From the NCBI RefSeq assembly GCF_900095135.1, contig NZ_LT605205.1, positions 2,852,001-2,916,000 on the forward strand: a stretch of DNA of 64,000 nucleotides. The letters are read 5' to 3'. Both the position numbers and the translations under genes were made by a program. This DNA is from Proteiniphilum saccharofermentans. GTDB taxonomy: Bacteria > Bacteroidota > Bacteroidia > Bacteroidales > Dysgonomonadaceae. The notes under the pieces are model-generated. The model had not been told where the DNA came from, ran no database searches, and was given only the letters and a program-made list of their open reading frames with translations. Position 1 is the first letter of the stretch, and every line of letters begins with the position of its first letter. This document shows positions 36,759 to 45,867 of this stretch, piece after piece.

Positions 36759-37781
36759 TTACAGTGGACGGCCTAAATTCTTTACCGATGCTTTCACTTT
36801 CAATTGGGTTTTTAACAGAACATGTTTGGGAGAGATATCATGTTCCAGTATATTGGAAAACAGTATTTTCACAGCTATTTTGCAGATATCTTCCACAGGT
36901 TGCGATATACAGGTAAGCGGAGGCTCTATATAATTAAGGTATGGATTATCGTCAAATGTAAGCAGTGATATATCTTCCGGTACTTTCACCTTCTCCTCTT
37001 TAAGCGCTTTTATACATCCCATAGCAATAGTATTGCTAAAGGCAAATATAGCAGTAGGTCTCACTTTTTGCCGGAGCAACAGCTTTGTTTCCAGATATCC
37101 GTTCTGTTCACTGAAAGCATCTCCGGTCACCGTATATGAAGTGATACCGGAATTAATCATGGCATCTACAAAACCTCTTACCCGCTGGATATTAGGGGTT
37201 GAGTGTCTGACCCCCTGGATACAGGCAATAGAAGTATGACCGTGCTCAATCAGATATTTAGATGCTGAATAGGCACCTTCATAATTGTCCGAAGAAACAA
37301 AGGAGAGATCCAACCCTTCAAAATACCTGTCAATACAGATCAACGGAAGTCCTTTCTCCTGCATCCTCTCCAGATGTCCCCATTCATCCCCGCAAGGAAC
37401 AATGATCATTCCATCCAGATTTCTCGATGACAAATGCATTACTTCTGTTTTTTCATTTTCGATGTTGTCATCACTGTCTCCGATAATAGTTATATAATTG
37501 TATTTTCTCACTTCTGTATTTACCACGCTTGCTATCTCGGCAAAAAAAGGATTTTTTAAAGAAGGAACAATCAACGCAATCGTTTTACTTTTACCGGTGC
37601 GGAGATTACGGGCAAATTCATTCGGAACATAATTCAGCTCCTCCGCCAGAGCCTTTATTTTCTGCTGAGTAGCTTTACTGATCCTGTATTTGTCTGCCTT
37701 GCCGTTCAAAACCCTGGAGACAGTAGTAATAGAGAATCCCGACTTTTCGGCAATATCAACTATATTCGATTTATGATGCAT
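36759..37781 (-). CDS. LacI family transcriptional regulator of the ribose/nucleoside locus
   Basis: 340 residues. The N-terminal LacI-type helix-turn-helix is NIVDIAEKSGFSITTVSRVLNG, followed by the hinge helix (NYVPNEFARNLRTGKSKTIALIVP). The ligand-binding domain has VIVPCGDEWGHLERM, FVSSDNYEGAYSASKYLIEHGH, TAIFAFSNTIAMGC and LLTFDDNPYLNYIEPPLTCI, as in ribose- and purine-type repressors. It is transcribed divergently from the Gfo/Idh/MocA gene, and an AAACGTTT palindrome overlaps that promoter. A decayed copy of its 5' end lies at 42119-42340 beside a second copy of the site. A ribose or nucleoside-derived effector is inferred. Confidence 0.93.
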   Translation of the reverse strand: MHHKSNIVDIAEKSGFSITTVSRVLNGKADKYRISKATQQKIKALAEELNYVPNEFARNLRTGKSKTIALIVPSLKNPFFAEIASVVNTEVRKYNYITIIGDSDDNIENEKTEVMHLSSRNLDGMIIVPCGDEWGHLERMQEKGLPLICIDRYFEGLDLSFVSSDNYEGAYSASKYLIEHGHTSIACIQGVRHSTPNIQRVRGFVDAMINSGITSYTVTGDAFSEQNGYLETKLLLRQKVRPTAIFAFSNTIAMGCIKALKEEKVKVPEDISLLTFDDNPYLNYIEPPLTCISQPVEDICKIAVKILFSNILEHDISPKHVLLKTQLKVKASVKNLGRPL

Positions 37782-37797
37782 AATCCTATTTTTTTAA

Positions 37798-37805
37798 CAA
37801 AGCTA
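37798..37805 (-). promoter_or_regulatory. Candidate -7 element of lacI
   Basis: Minus-strand TAGCTTTG fits TAnnTTTG and lies 16 nt before the lacI ATG. No clear TTTG occurs at the expected upstream spacing, so the call is weak. Confidence 0.35.
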
Positions 37806-37870
37806 ACAGAAATAATGGAATAAGCAGAGACTAAGTCTACAAAGATAGCTTATTTAACTAAGTAAAATTA

Positions 37871-37909
37871 CGAAAACGTTTGTTCAAATAAATATTGTTC
37901 ATATATTTG
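37871..37909 (+). promoter_or_regulatory. Promoter with LacI-type operator for the oxidoreductase-nucleoside hydrolase operon
   Basis: TTTG (37879-37882), a 19-nt spacer and TATATTTG (37902-37909) match the Bacteroidetes consensus exactly. The -33 element is embedded in CGAAAACGTTTGTTC, whose core AAACGTTT (37874-37881) is a palindrome like LacI-family half-site junctions. The same arrangement recurs at 42446-42484. Binding there would block the promoter. Promoter call is strong; operator assignment is inferred from position and duplication. Confidence 0.75.
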
Positions 37910-37996
37910 CAATTAGTATCAATTAATAAATTAAAAACACAATTGTATCTTTTAGAAATGGCCCGATTCGTAATTTACAATTAGCACACTATTATT

Positions 37997-39301
37997 ATGA
38001 GTATTACAAGACGTTCTTTCCTGAAAACATCCTCTACTGTGGCAGCAGGCCTGGCAATGCCCACCTATTTAAGGGCTGCATCGATTAAGGTATCTGCGAA
38101 TGATAAGATTAATGTTGCATTAATCGGATGCCGCTCTATGGGATGGGCTAATTTATCGGATTTCCTGTTATCGGATGAAGTACGATGTTTGGCATTATGT
38201 GATATTGATAAATCGATCATGGAGTCACGGGCAAAGGAATTGGCTTCCATGCAGAAAGAGAAATTCGAGCTATATGGTGATTACCGCCGGATCCTCGATC
38301 GAAAGGACATCGATGCAGTCATAATCGGAACGCCCGATCACTGGCATTGCCTGCAATTTGTGGATGCATGTAAGGCCGGTAAAGACGTGTATATTGAGAA
38401 ACCGGTCAGTAATTCGATAGCAGAATGCGATGTGATGGTCGAAGCAGCGAATAAATATCAACGGGTGGTACAGGTAGGTCAACAACAAAGAAGTGCAAAG
38501 CTATGGAAAGAAATGATTGATTACCTGGATTCGGGTGTATTGGGAGAAATATCCCGTATACATGTATATGCCAACTTCAATTATGCTGCAATAACCGAAA
38601 TTGTTCCCGATTCAAATATCCCGGAAGGTGTTGATTTTGACACATGGTTGGGGCCTGCCCCGGAACGGACATTCAATAGACAACGTTTCCACGGTTTATG
38701 GAGAATGTTCTGGGATTACGGGGGAGGTCTTATGACCGACTGGGGTGTTCATCTGTTGGATATGGCACTCTGGGCGAAGAAAGTAAATGCCATGCCCAAT
38801 AGTATACAGGCCAATGCCGGTAATTTTCTCTACCCGGATGGTATGCATGAAACTTTTGACACACAATCAGTATTATACCAGTTTGATGATTATATACTGA
38901 CCTGGGAGAATAATGCCGGTATTGAATCCGGCCCGTATGGTAAAAATTACGGATTAGTCTTTACCGGTAAAAACGGGACATTGGTGGCCAATAGAGATGA
39001 CTGGCAGGTTTATCCCGAAAGGGAAAAGGTTCCCGGGAAAATTGTCAAGGCCGATTATCAGGACCACAAAGATCATGTGTTCAACTTCCTGGAATGCATG
39101 AAAAGCAGAGACCGGAATACGGCATGCACGATAGAAACAGGGAGTTTGTGCGCCAAATATGCTCATTTAGGGAATATTGCCGCCAGGATGAGCGGAGTCT
39201 CTTTACAATATGACGATAAGAATAAGTCGTTCAACATTGCTGAAGCAAATAAATATATAAAGCCTCAATACAGAGAGCCATGGAAATTCCCCCGTATATA
39301 A
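37997..39301 (+). CDS. Tat-exported Gfo/Idh/MocA family oxidoreductase
   Basis: 434 residues. A twin-arginine signal (TRRSFLKTSSTVAAGLAMP) indicates folded export, presumably with bound NAD(P). The Rossmann domain follows (INVALIGCRSMGW, CLALCDID, VIIGTPDHWH), with the catalytic-Lys motif YIEKPVSNS near residue 135 and the QVGQQQRSAKLW strand. The C-terminal domain has DWGVHLLDMALW, typical of Bacteroidetes members that act on sugars, including the GH109-like NAD-dependent group. It is the first gene after the divergent lacI promoter. Its substrate is unknown; oxidation or retro-aldol-type processing of a ribosyl compound is speculative. Confidence 0.88.
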   Translation: MSITRRSFLKTSSTVAAGLAMPTYLRAASIKVSANDKINVALIGCRSMGWANLSDFLLSDEVRCLALCDIDKSIMESRAKELASMQKEKFELYGDYRRILDRKDIDAVIIGTPDHWHCLQFVDACKAGKDVYIEKPVSNSIAECDVMVEAANKYQRVVQVGQQQRSAKLWKEMIDYLDSGVLGEISRIHVYANFNYAAITEIVPDSNIPEGVDFDTWLGPAPERTFNRQRFHGLWRMFWDYGGGLMTDWGVHLLDMALWAKKVNAMPNSIQANAGNFLYPDGMHETFDTQSVLYQFDDYILTWENNAGIESGPYGKNYGLVFTGKNGTLVANRDDWQVYPEREKVPGKIVKADYQDHKDHVFNFLECMKSRDRNTACTIETGSLCAKYAHLGNIAARMSGVSLQYDDKNKSFNIAEANKYIKPQYREPWKFPRI

Positions 39302-39371
39302 GGATATGAAGTAATCAGGCAAAATTTGTATAAGAGAATTCAATGCGTTTAAATAAATAAAACATTACAAT

Positions 39372-40415
39372 ATGAGAAAGGTTATACAAACAACATTGTG
39401 GCTATTCATCGTCTTCGTATTTCTTTTATCATGCTCCGAAGGCAAAACAAAAGGGGATGTTGATTGGCAAAAAATTAACGTAATTTTCGATACAGATATG
39501 GGTAATGATGTAGACGATGCGCTTGCTTTGGATATGTTATATAAATATCTGGATCAGGACAGGATACAATTACTTGGTATTCCTACAACAAAGAAAAGTC
39601 CTTATTGCGTTGAATATATCGATATTATGAATACATGGTATGGCTATCCCGACATACCTATAGGAGTAGTAGTCAATGGAACTGAAACAGACAATGAGGA
39701 TAATTTCGTACGTGCAGTATGCCAAATGGAGAAAGATGGCAGGCCTGCCTTCGAAAGGACGGTGAAAGACTACGAAACACTCCCTGCTTCAGTAACTCTC
39801 TACCGTAAATTATTAGCAGCACAGGAAGATAATTCGGTAGATATTATTTCGGTAGGGTTCTCAACTAACCTTGCCCAACTCCTGGATAGTCAGGGAGATG
39901 AATTTTCACCCCTTACAGGGAAAGAACTCGTGGCCAGGAAAGTGAAAGTCCTATCCGCTATGATGGGACACTTTCAGGACGAAAATTTTTCGGAATTCAA
40001 TATCAACTGTGATATTCCTGCTGCTCAAAAAACAATCAACGAGTGGCCGACCCCCATAGTGGTATCTCCCTTCGAACTGGGTGAAACAATATTATATCCT
40101 GCCTCCAGCATCGAAAATGATTTCAAATGGAAAGAACCTAATCCGTTGGTTGAAGGATATAAAACCTATCTGGAGATGCCCTACGACCGTCAGACATGGG
40201 ACCTGACCTCGGTACTTTACGTTGTCGAAGCAGATAAAGGTTTTTTTGGAGAATCACCTGCAGGTACGATAAATATTGATGATAAAGGGATTACCCGATT
40301 TACACCCGACGAAAAAGGGAAACATAAATACCTGACTGTCACGGAACAACAAAGGGAGCAAATAAGAGATTACTTCATTGACCTGATAACCCAAAAGCCG
40401 AAGAAATATCAGTGA
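39372..40415 (+). CDS. Nucleoside hydrolase-like lipoprotein (NH-1)
   Basis: 347 residues with a lipobox FLLSC (Cys21), so exported and membrane-anchored. The nucleoside hydrolase metal motif reads DTDMGNDVDDALALDMLYKYL (first 20 residues from D40), with the Asp cluster that binds Ca2+ in the IunH family. Further features are IDIMNTWYGYPDIPIGV, DIISVGFSTNLAQLLDS and a FELGETILYP segment. It would cleave N-ribosidic bonds, releasing ribose and a base outside the cytosol. A close paralogue of equal length is at 50693-51736. It lies between the oxidoreductase and the ADP-ribosylglycohydrolase genes. Confidence 0.9.
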   Translation: MRKVIQTTLWLFIVFVFLLSCSEGKTKGDVDWQKINVIFDTDMGNDVDDALALDMLYKYLDQDRIQLLGIPTTKKSPYCVEYIDIMNTWYGYPDIPIGVVVNGTETDNEDNFVRAVCQMEKDGRPAFERTVKDYETLPASVTLYRKLLAAQEDNSVDIISVGFSTNLAQLLDSQGDEFSPLTGKELVARKVKVLSAMMGHFQDENFSEFNINCDIPAAQKTINEWPTPIVVSPFELGETILYPASSIENDFKWKEPNPLVEGYKTYLEMPYDRQTWDLTSVLYVVEADKGFFGESPAGTINIDDKGITRFTPDEKGKHKYLTVTEQQREQIRDYFIDLITQKPKKYQ

Positions 40416-40487
40416 TAGATGTGGATTGCAACTGATTGTCAGTTTATCCAATTAAAATATTTGTATCATGAAATAAGACTTAAAGTT

Positions 40488-42041
40488 ATGAAGAACATCT
40501 TTAAAACAGCCATAATGTGGTCGGTACTTATGATTACATTATCCTGCAATACGGGCCATTCAGAAAAAAATGAAGTAACGATTTCCAAAAGTGAACTTCT
40601 GGACAAGATCAAAGGCGGTTGGGCCGGACAGGTGATCGGATGCACCTACGGCGGTCCGACTGAGTTTCGTTGGAACGGTACAATGATTGACGACCATATA
40701 GCTATTCCATGGGATGACACCCGGATGTTGTGGTATTATAAAAATTCTCCGGGTCTATATGATGACATATATATGGATTTGACTTTTGTGGATGTTTTTG
40801 AAAAGCATGGTCTTGATGCACCCGACTCTTTGCATGCACTGGCATTTGCCCATGCTGAGTATCCTCTTTGGCATGCCAATCAGGCTGCACGTTATAATAT
40901 ACTTAACGGTATAATGCCTCCTGCTTCCGGGCATTGGAAAAATAACCCGCACGCCGACGATATCGATTTTCAGATTGAGGCTGATTTCGCGGGATTGATG
41001 TCCCCGGGTATGGTGAATTCGGCCGCTGCCATCTGTGACAGGATTGGCCACATCATGAATTACGGAGATGGCTTTTATGGCGGAATTTATGTGGCTGCGA
41101 TGTATTCCCTGGCCTTTGTTCACAATGATATTGAATTTATAGTGGAAGAGGCTTTGAAGACTATCCCGGCCGAAAGTGAATTTTATCAATGCATAGCAGA
41201 TGTAATTAAATGGTATAAAAACAATCCTGACGACTGGAAATCGGCATGGTTCGAAGCGCAGAAAAAATGGACACATGATAAAGGATGTCCCGACGGGGTT
41301 TTTATGCCGTTCAATATCGATGCCAAGATCAATGCAGCCTACATTGTAATCGGATTACTTTACGGCAAAGGCGATTACGGTGCAACAATAGATATAAGTA
41401 CAAGGTGCGGCTATGATTCGGACTGTAATCCGGCCAATGCTGCCGGAATTCTGGGCACAATGATAGGATACAGCAATATCCCCGACTATTGGATGCAGGG
41501 TATTGAAAAAGTGGAAGATATGAACTTCCAATATACGGAAATGTCCCTTAATAAGGTGTATGATATAGGATTCCGCCATGCTGCCGAAATGATTAAAAGA
41601 AACGGAGGCATTGAGAATGACGATTCATTTATTATCCGGTACCAGGTTCCCCAAACAGTTCCTCTGGAGACAGGTTTTGAAGGGATTTATCCTACTGAAA
41701 GGAAAGATATAAGTACCCGGTTAACTGAGCAAAACAATGAAATTTCATTTGGTATAACCGGTTGTGGTTTTGTTCTCACAGGATATGCTTCAGCACAAAA
41801 CAACCAGGAAAATAATGCGTTGGAAGCTGATCTTTATATTGATAACAATTTTATCGAAACGATAAAGATGCCAACACTGTCTCTTGTTCGCAGACATGAT
41901 GTGGCATGGAACTATGACCTTTCCGAAGGTGAACATACTATAACATTAAAAACAAGGAATATTCCCGATGGTTACCATATTAATATAAGGGAACTCATTG
42001 TGTATTCCAGTAAAAATCCGGGAAAACACGTATATTTTTAA
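40488..42041 (+). CDS. ADP-ribosylglycohydrolase (DraG/ARH family) lipoprotein
   Basis: The ATG at 40488 gives MKNIFKTAIMWSVLMITLSC, a lipoprotein signal (Cys20); an earlier ATG at 40419 adds a non-signal extension. The 517-residue protein opens its catalytic domain with KIKGGWAGQVIGCTYGGPTE (about 40-59) and the metal ligands WDDT (75-78). The second metal cluster GYDSDCNPANAAG is near 308-320, where the usual DSDT threonine is Cys. A C-terminal region (about 385-517) looks like a beta-sandwich. The family removes ADP-ribose from proteins or hydrolyses related ribosides. Export plus the nucleoside hydrolase context suggests scavenging of ribosyl compounds rather than regulation. Confidence 0.88.
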   Translation: MKNIFKTAIMWSVLMITLSCNTGHSEKNEVTISKSELLDKIKGGWAGQVIGCTYGGPTEFRWNGTMIDDHIAIPWDDTRMLWYYKNSPGLYDDIYMDLTFVDVFEKHGLDAPDSLHALAFAHAEYPLWHANQAARYNILNGIMPPASGHWKNNPHADDIDFQIEADFAGLMSPGMVNSAAAICDRIGHIMNYGDGFYGGIYVAAMYSLAFVHNDIEFIVEEALKTIPAESEFYQCIADVIKWYKNNPDDWKSAWFEAQKKWTHDKGCPDGVFMPFNIDAKINAAYIVIGLLYGKGDYGATIDISTRCGYDSDCNPANAAGILGTMIGYSNIPDYWMQGIEKVEDMNFQYTEMSLNKVYDIGFRHAAEMIKRNGGIENDDSFIIRYQVPQTVPLETGFEGIYPTERKDISTRLTEQNNEISFGITGCGFVLTGYASAQNNQENNALEADLYIDNNFIETIKMPTLSLVRRHDVAWNYDLSEGEHTITLKTRNIPDGYHINIRELIVYSSKNPGKHVYF

Positions 42042-42118
42042 TCCCGCTAACCAGGCACTGGCCCACACCGATCAGGGAAACTGTCACCAAAGAAATATAT
42101 CATCTAAAAAACTCTGCT

Positions 42119-42340
42119 AAAAAAGGATTTTATAAAGAAAAAACAATTAGCACAATCGTTTTACTTATATCAATTCATACATTTCGGACAAATTCATTCG
42201 AAAATTCAACTTCTCGTCCCGTAAATCTTATTTTCCCTTGAGTGGCTTTGCTTATCCTGTATTTATCAGCTTTTCCATTCAAAACATGGATACCGCCATA
42301 ATACAAAACCCCAACCAACTATTCGGTAATATCGACTATA
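42119..42340 (-). pseudogene. Decayed copy of the lacI 5' end
   Basis: The minus strand here is clearly homologous to 37545-37781. One frame (42288-42175) reads HVLNGKADKYRISKATQGKI..., matching RVLNGKADKYRISKATQQKI of the intact regulator, then continues NEFVRNV where the regulator has NEFARNLRTG, and ends in TGA. The helix-turn-helix N-terminus is frameshifted and the start codon is lost. The homology continues through the intergenic promoter region to about 42490. It is a remnant of a segmental duplication that left a functional-looking promoter. Confidence 0.85.
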
Positions 42341-42445
42341 TTTGACTGGCGCTTTGTAACCTATTTTTTGGAATAAAACGAACAGAAATAACAGAATAAG
42401 CAGACAACCAGCCTGAAAATAACTTTATTTAACCAAATATAATTG

Positions 42446-42484
42446 CGAAAACGTTTGTTCTAATCAATATTGTCAATATATTTG
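42446..42484 (+). promoter_or_regulatory. Duplicated promoter/operator driving SusC3
   Basis: TTTG (42454-42457), a 19-nt spacer and TATATTTG (42477-42484) repeat the arrangement at 37871-37909, including the GCGAAAACGTTTGTTC operator-like block and its AAACGTTT core (42449-42456). Conservation of this segment beside a decayed lacI fragment suggests selection for the control site. Confidence 0.75.
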
Positions 42485-42713
42485 CATTTATTTGATATAA
42501 ATATCATGGATTTATATAGAATTATTGTCACGGGGAACTATAATACCGATATGGTAATCGCTCAATCGTTATCGACCGACATAGATCCAACCCTTATCGG
42601 CTGATAACAGACAGACCACGGACAATCTTTTCCAGGAGGTTCGGGATATTAAAAACAACGACTGATTATTTTCAATATACCATATTAATTTAAACAATTA
42701 AGAGAAAAATGAA
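42485..42713 (+). other. Long 5' leader of the SusC3 operon
   Basis: About 220 nt separate the predicted transcription start (near 42490) from the SusC3 ATG. The leader contains a possible 32-codon upstream ORF (42506-42604, MDLYRIIVTGNYNTDM...) and a small hairpin TTATC-GGCT-GATAA (42594-42607). Neither resembles a known riboswitch. The stretch 42042-42118 before the lacI remnant holds no recognisable feature. Confidence 0.35.
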
Positions 42714-45700
42714 ATGAATAAAAAAAAATTAAATCTATGGAAAGGAACCTTATTCATGTTAGTATGGATATCTTCCGTGTGTCTGTTCGCTCAAAACATA
42801 ACCATACAGGGAACGGTTACTGATACCAAAGGAGAAGCCCTAATTGGAGTATCTATTCAGGTTTCAGGAAAAACAACCGGTACTGTTACCGATACAAATG
42901 GCAGATTCACTTTAACCAATATCCCTTCAAACAGCATATTAGAGATCTCCTATTTAGGCATGATCTCACAAACCATTGCCTTGAATGGAGAAACGATATT
43001 GAATATTATTCTTCAGGAAGACATTGAGACTTTAGAAGAGGTAGTGGTCGTAGGTTATGGCACTGTAAAGAAGAAAGATTTGCTTGGCGCTGTATCTGTC
43101 GTCAAAGAGGATGCTTTGGCAGAACGTGTATCGGGTAACATAGTAGAGTCTATGCGTGGACTGACTTCAGGCGTAAAGATCACATCAAGTGGTCAGCCGG
43201 GCTCTAATGCTTCTATTATTATCCGCGGTCTGGGGAGCTTGACCAATAACAATCCTTTATTTATTATTGATGGGGCTTACGGCGGTAGCGACCTGGGTGT
43301 GAATGTGGAAGACATAGAATCTATTCAAATCCTGAAAGATGCATCATCAGCCGCGATTTACGGGTCGAGGGCAGCGAACGGGGTTGTAATCGTTACCACC
43401 AAACAAGGGAAAGAGGGACCTTTGAAAGTGAAATTCGACTCACAACTGACACTCAACTGGCTACCTCGTTATGATCTGATGGACGCCTCCACTTATAAGA
43501 TTTATAATGACCGGGCCTATGAAGAAGCGATTCTGGCCGGAGTCGGTGGAATTACAAAACGTCAGAATCATTTCGATGGCGATACGGATTGGCAGGAAGA
43601 GATGCTGGGGACAGGCATATTACAGAATTACAATATTTCACTATCCGGCGGCTCTAACACTGTAAAGTATTATACTTCGTTAAATCGTATGGTAGATGAC
43701 GGAGCATTATATCGTACCGGGTATGACAAATACGGATTCCGTCTTAATACAAGCGGACAGAAAGGAATATTCTCTTATGGTGAGAACTTCTATTATACCA
43801 AATCAAACAGGACACTGCTAAATGGTAATCCGTGGTATGATTTTATCTTTATGCCGCCCACAATTCCGGTATATGATGAATCCCACACAGGTGGATATGG
43901 TTATGGGGATGTTGACCGGGCTAATTCTTATGGCCGGAATCCGGTAGCAATGCAGGATTTAATGGAACGAAACAATGAAGAAGAATACCTGACCGGTAAC
44001 GTCTTTGGCCAGGTATCGCTTTTCAATATGCTTGATGCCAGGTTGAATGTCGCTTATAAAAGCTATATGGGTGTTACCAATACCTTACGCAAAAAAGGAA
44101 ACTGGGTTATGGGACAAGGAGATGATGCAGCGCATTTAGGATATAACAGCGCACAGAATCATGATATCCTGATAGAGCAAACCTATAATTTTAAACATAA
44201 GTTTGGCAAGCACGATGTAAATGCCTTAGGCGGCATCACTTATAATAAATTCCACGAAGAAGTCCGCTGGATTACCAAGTTAGATCCGTTAACGATCGGG
44301 GATAAATATATTAAATCGCTTGATGCCGCAACCGGCAACACAACCGCAGGAGGAAGTTACGGAGAATCTGCGCTGATATCCTATCTCGGACGGATCAATT
44401 ATTCCTATGATGACAGATATCTGACACAGATAACCGCCCGTCGTGATGGGACTTCGCGTTTACCCAAAGATAAACGTTGGGGAAATTTCCTTTCCGTCTC
44501 ATTGGGATGGCGTATCAGTGGAGAGGAGTTCTTTGATGTTCCGTTTATTGATGATTTGAAGATACGCGCTAATTATGGTACACTGGGAAATAGCAGTATT
44601 GGCTATTGGGATTATCAATCCACCATTAATACCGCTCCCCGGGCAATTATGGGTAATCCGGAAACAAAAGAGATCGGAATGATCCAGTCCCGATTAACCA
44701 ATACCGATCTCGTTTGGGAGAAGAAAACCACAGCCAATGCCGGCTTTGACCTGGTAGGGCTGAATAACCGGCTACGTTTTTCTGCCGAATATTTTTATTC
44801 AAAGAGCGGAGACCTGCTGGTATACCTTCCTATTTTGATGAGCTCCGGAAATGAAGGAGGATCGCCTGCTGTGAATGCCGGAAGCCTGGAAAACAGAGGA
44901 GTTGAAGTAGAGATCGGATGGAATGATAAAGTGGGAGATTTTTCCTATTCAGCCTCGTTGAATGTGTCGCATTTAAAGAATAAGGTGATAGATCTGGGAT
45001 ACGGCCAGACAGTCTATTACACCGATTTGGCTAAAACAGAAATTGGGCAATCGCTTGGAATGTGGTATCTGTACAAAATGAATGGTATCTTCCAGTCGGG
45101 AGAAGAGGTCCGCAATTATACAAATTCGGAAGGAACAGTAATCCAGCCGAATGCTTTGCCTGGTGATATTAAATATGACGATTATAACGACGACGGTATT
45201 ATTTCGTCGGACGACCGTCAGATTGTAGGGAATCCCTGGCCCAAATTAGAAATGGGATTGAATCTCGGAGCTTCTTATAGAAACTTTGATCTGAAGATCA
45301 ATGGTTATGGACGATTCGGACATGACATCTGGAATGGATCGGCAGCAGCGGCTGGTGATTTTGCCAATAATCAAAACAACTTTAATGGTCTCAGACCCTG
45401 GACACAGGAATATCGTTCGAACGATCGCCCACGTATTGTATATGGGGATTCCCGAAATAGTCGCGGTGACCAGAGCCGCTGGTTGGAAGATGGCTCATTC
45501 TTCCGTTTAAGCGATATTACTTTGGGCTACTCCATTCCAGCTACCTTTTGCGAAAAGTTTGGTATAGACAGAGTTCGTGCATCGGTAACCCTGCAAAACA
45601 TGGTCACATTAACCAAATATTCCGGGTTGGATCCTGAATTTGCAGATGGCGGTATCTTTACCATAGGGGCAGACAATTGCTCATTCCCCAATCCCCGGGC

Positions 45701-45731
45701 TGTTCAATTTGCCTTATCATTTACATTCTAA
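42714..45731 (+). CDS. SusC/RagA family TonB-linked outer-membrane protein (SusC3)
   Basis: A 1005-residue transporter with a signal peptide (to about Ala26), a carboxypeptidase-like regulatory domain (TIQGTVTDTKGEALIGVSIQV), a plug starting EEVVVVGYGTVKKKDLLGAV and a barrel ending QFALSFTF. It is not close to SusC1/SusC2 and lacks their shared leader hairpin. It begins the second operon of the ribose-type locus, with SusD3 132 nt downstream. Import of ribose-containing oligomers or nucleosides across the outer membrane is inferred from the associated hydrolases and ribokinase. Confidence 0.95.
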   Translation: MNKKKLNLWKGTLFMLVWISSVCLFAQNITIQGTVTDTKGEALIGVSIQVSGKTTGTVTDTNGRFTLTNIPSNSILEISYLGMISQTIALNGETILNIILQEDIETLEEVVVVGYGTVKKKDLLGAVSVVKEDALAERVSGNIVESMRGLTSGVKITSSGQPGSNASIIIRGLGSLTNNNPLFIIDGAYGGSDLGVNVEDIESIQILKDASSAAIYGSRAANGVVIVTTKQGKEGPLKVKFDSQLTLNWLPRYDLMDASTYKIYNDRAYEEAILAGVGGITKRQNHFDGDTDWQEEMLGTGILQNYNISLSGGSNTVKYYTSLNRMVDDGALYRTGYDKYGFRLNTSGQKGIFSYGENFYYTKSNRTLLNGNPWYDFIFMPPTIPVYDESHTGGYGYGDVDRANSYGRNPVAMQDLMERNNEEEYLTGNVFGQVSLFNMLDARLNVAYKSYMGVTNTLRKKGNWVMGQGDDAAHLGYNSAQNHDILIEQTYNFKHKFGKHDVNALGGITYNKFHEEVRWITKLDPLTIGDKYIKSLDAATGNTTAGGSYGESALISYLGRINYSYDDRYLTQITARRDGTSRLPKDKRWGNFLSVSLGWRISGEEFFDVPFIDDLKIRANYGTLGNSSIGYWDYQSTINTAPRAIMGNPETKEIGMIQSRLTNTDLVWEKKTTANAGFDLVGLNNRLRFSAEYFYSKSGDLLVYLPILMSSGNEGGSPAVNAGSLENRGVEVEIGWNDKVGDFSYSASLNVSHLKNKVIDLGYGQTVYYTDLAKTEIGQSLGMWYLYKMNGIFQSGEEVRNYTNSEGTVIQPNALPGDIKYDDYNDDGIISSDDRQIVGNPWPKLEMGLNLGASYRNFDLKINGYGRFGHDIWNGSAAAAGDFANNQNNFNGLRPWTQEYRSNDRPRIVYGDSRNSRGDQSRWLEDGSFFRLSDITLGYSIPATFCEKFGIDRVRASVTLQNMVTLTKYSGLDPEFADGGIFTIGADNCSFPNPRAVQFALSFTF

Positions 45732-45789
45732 CGAAAATAAACAGTTTTAATCGTATGAAACGAGCATATAACTCATTACACCCATCAAC

Positions 45790-45867
45790 ATGAATTACGA
45801 AGTAATCGACGCAGTCAATATTGCGAGTTCCATACACTATAATGTAAAAAATAAAATAATCGTATGA
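45790..45867 (+). CDS. Possible 25-residue coupling ORF before SusD3
   Basis: ATG at 45790 reads MNYEVIDAVNIASSIHYNVK... and stops with a TGA that overlaps the SusD3 ATG (ATGA at 45864-45867). The peptide resembles nothing known to me. The exact stop/start overlap is what translational coupling looks like, but in a 132-nt gap it may be chance. Confidence 0.2.
   Translation: MNYEVIDAVNIASSIHYNVKNKIIV

Noticed and set aside
40755-41276. 173-codon minus-strand ORF inside the ADP-ribosylglycohydrolase gene
   Set aside because: It is antisense to conserved DraG motifs; no independent coding evidence.
42506-42604. 32-codon ORF in the SusC3 leader as a gene
   Set aside because: No similarity, no coupling to SusC3, and length within chance expectation; described only as part of the leader.
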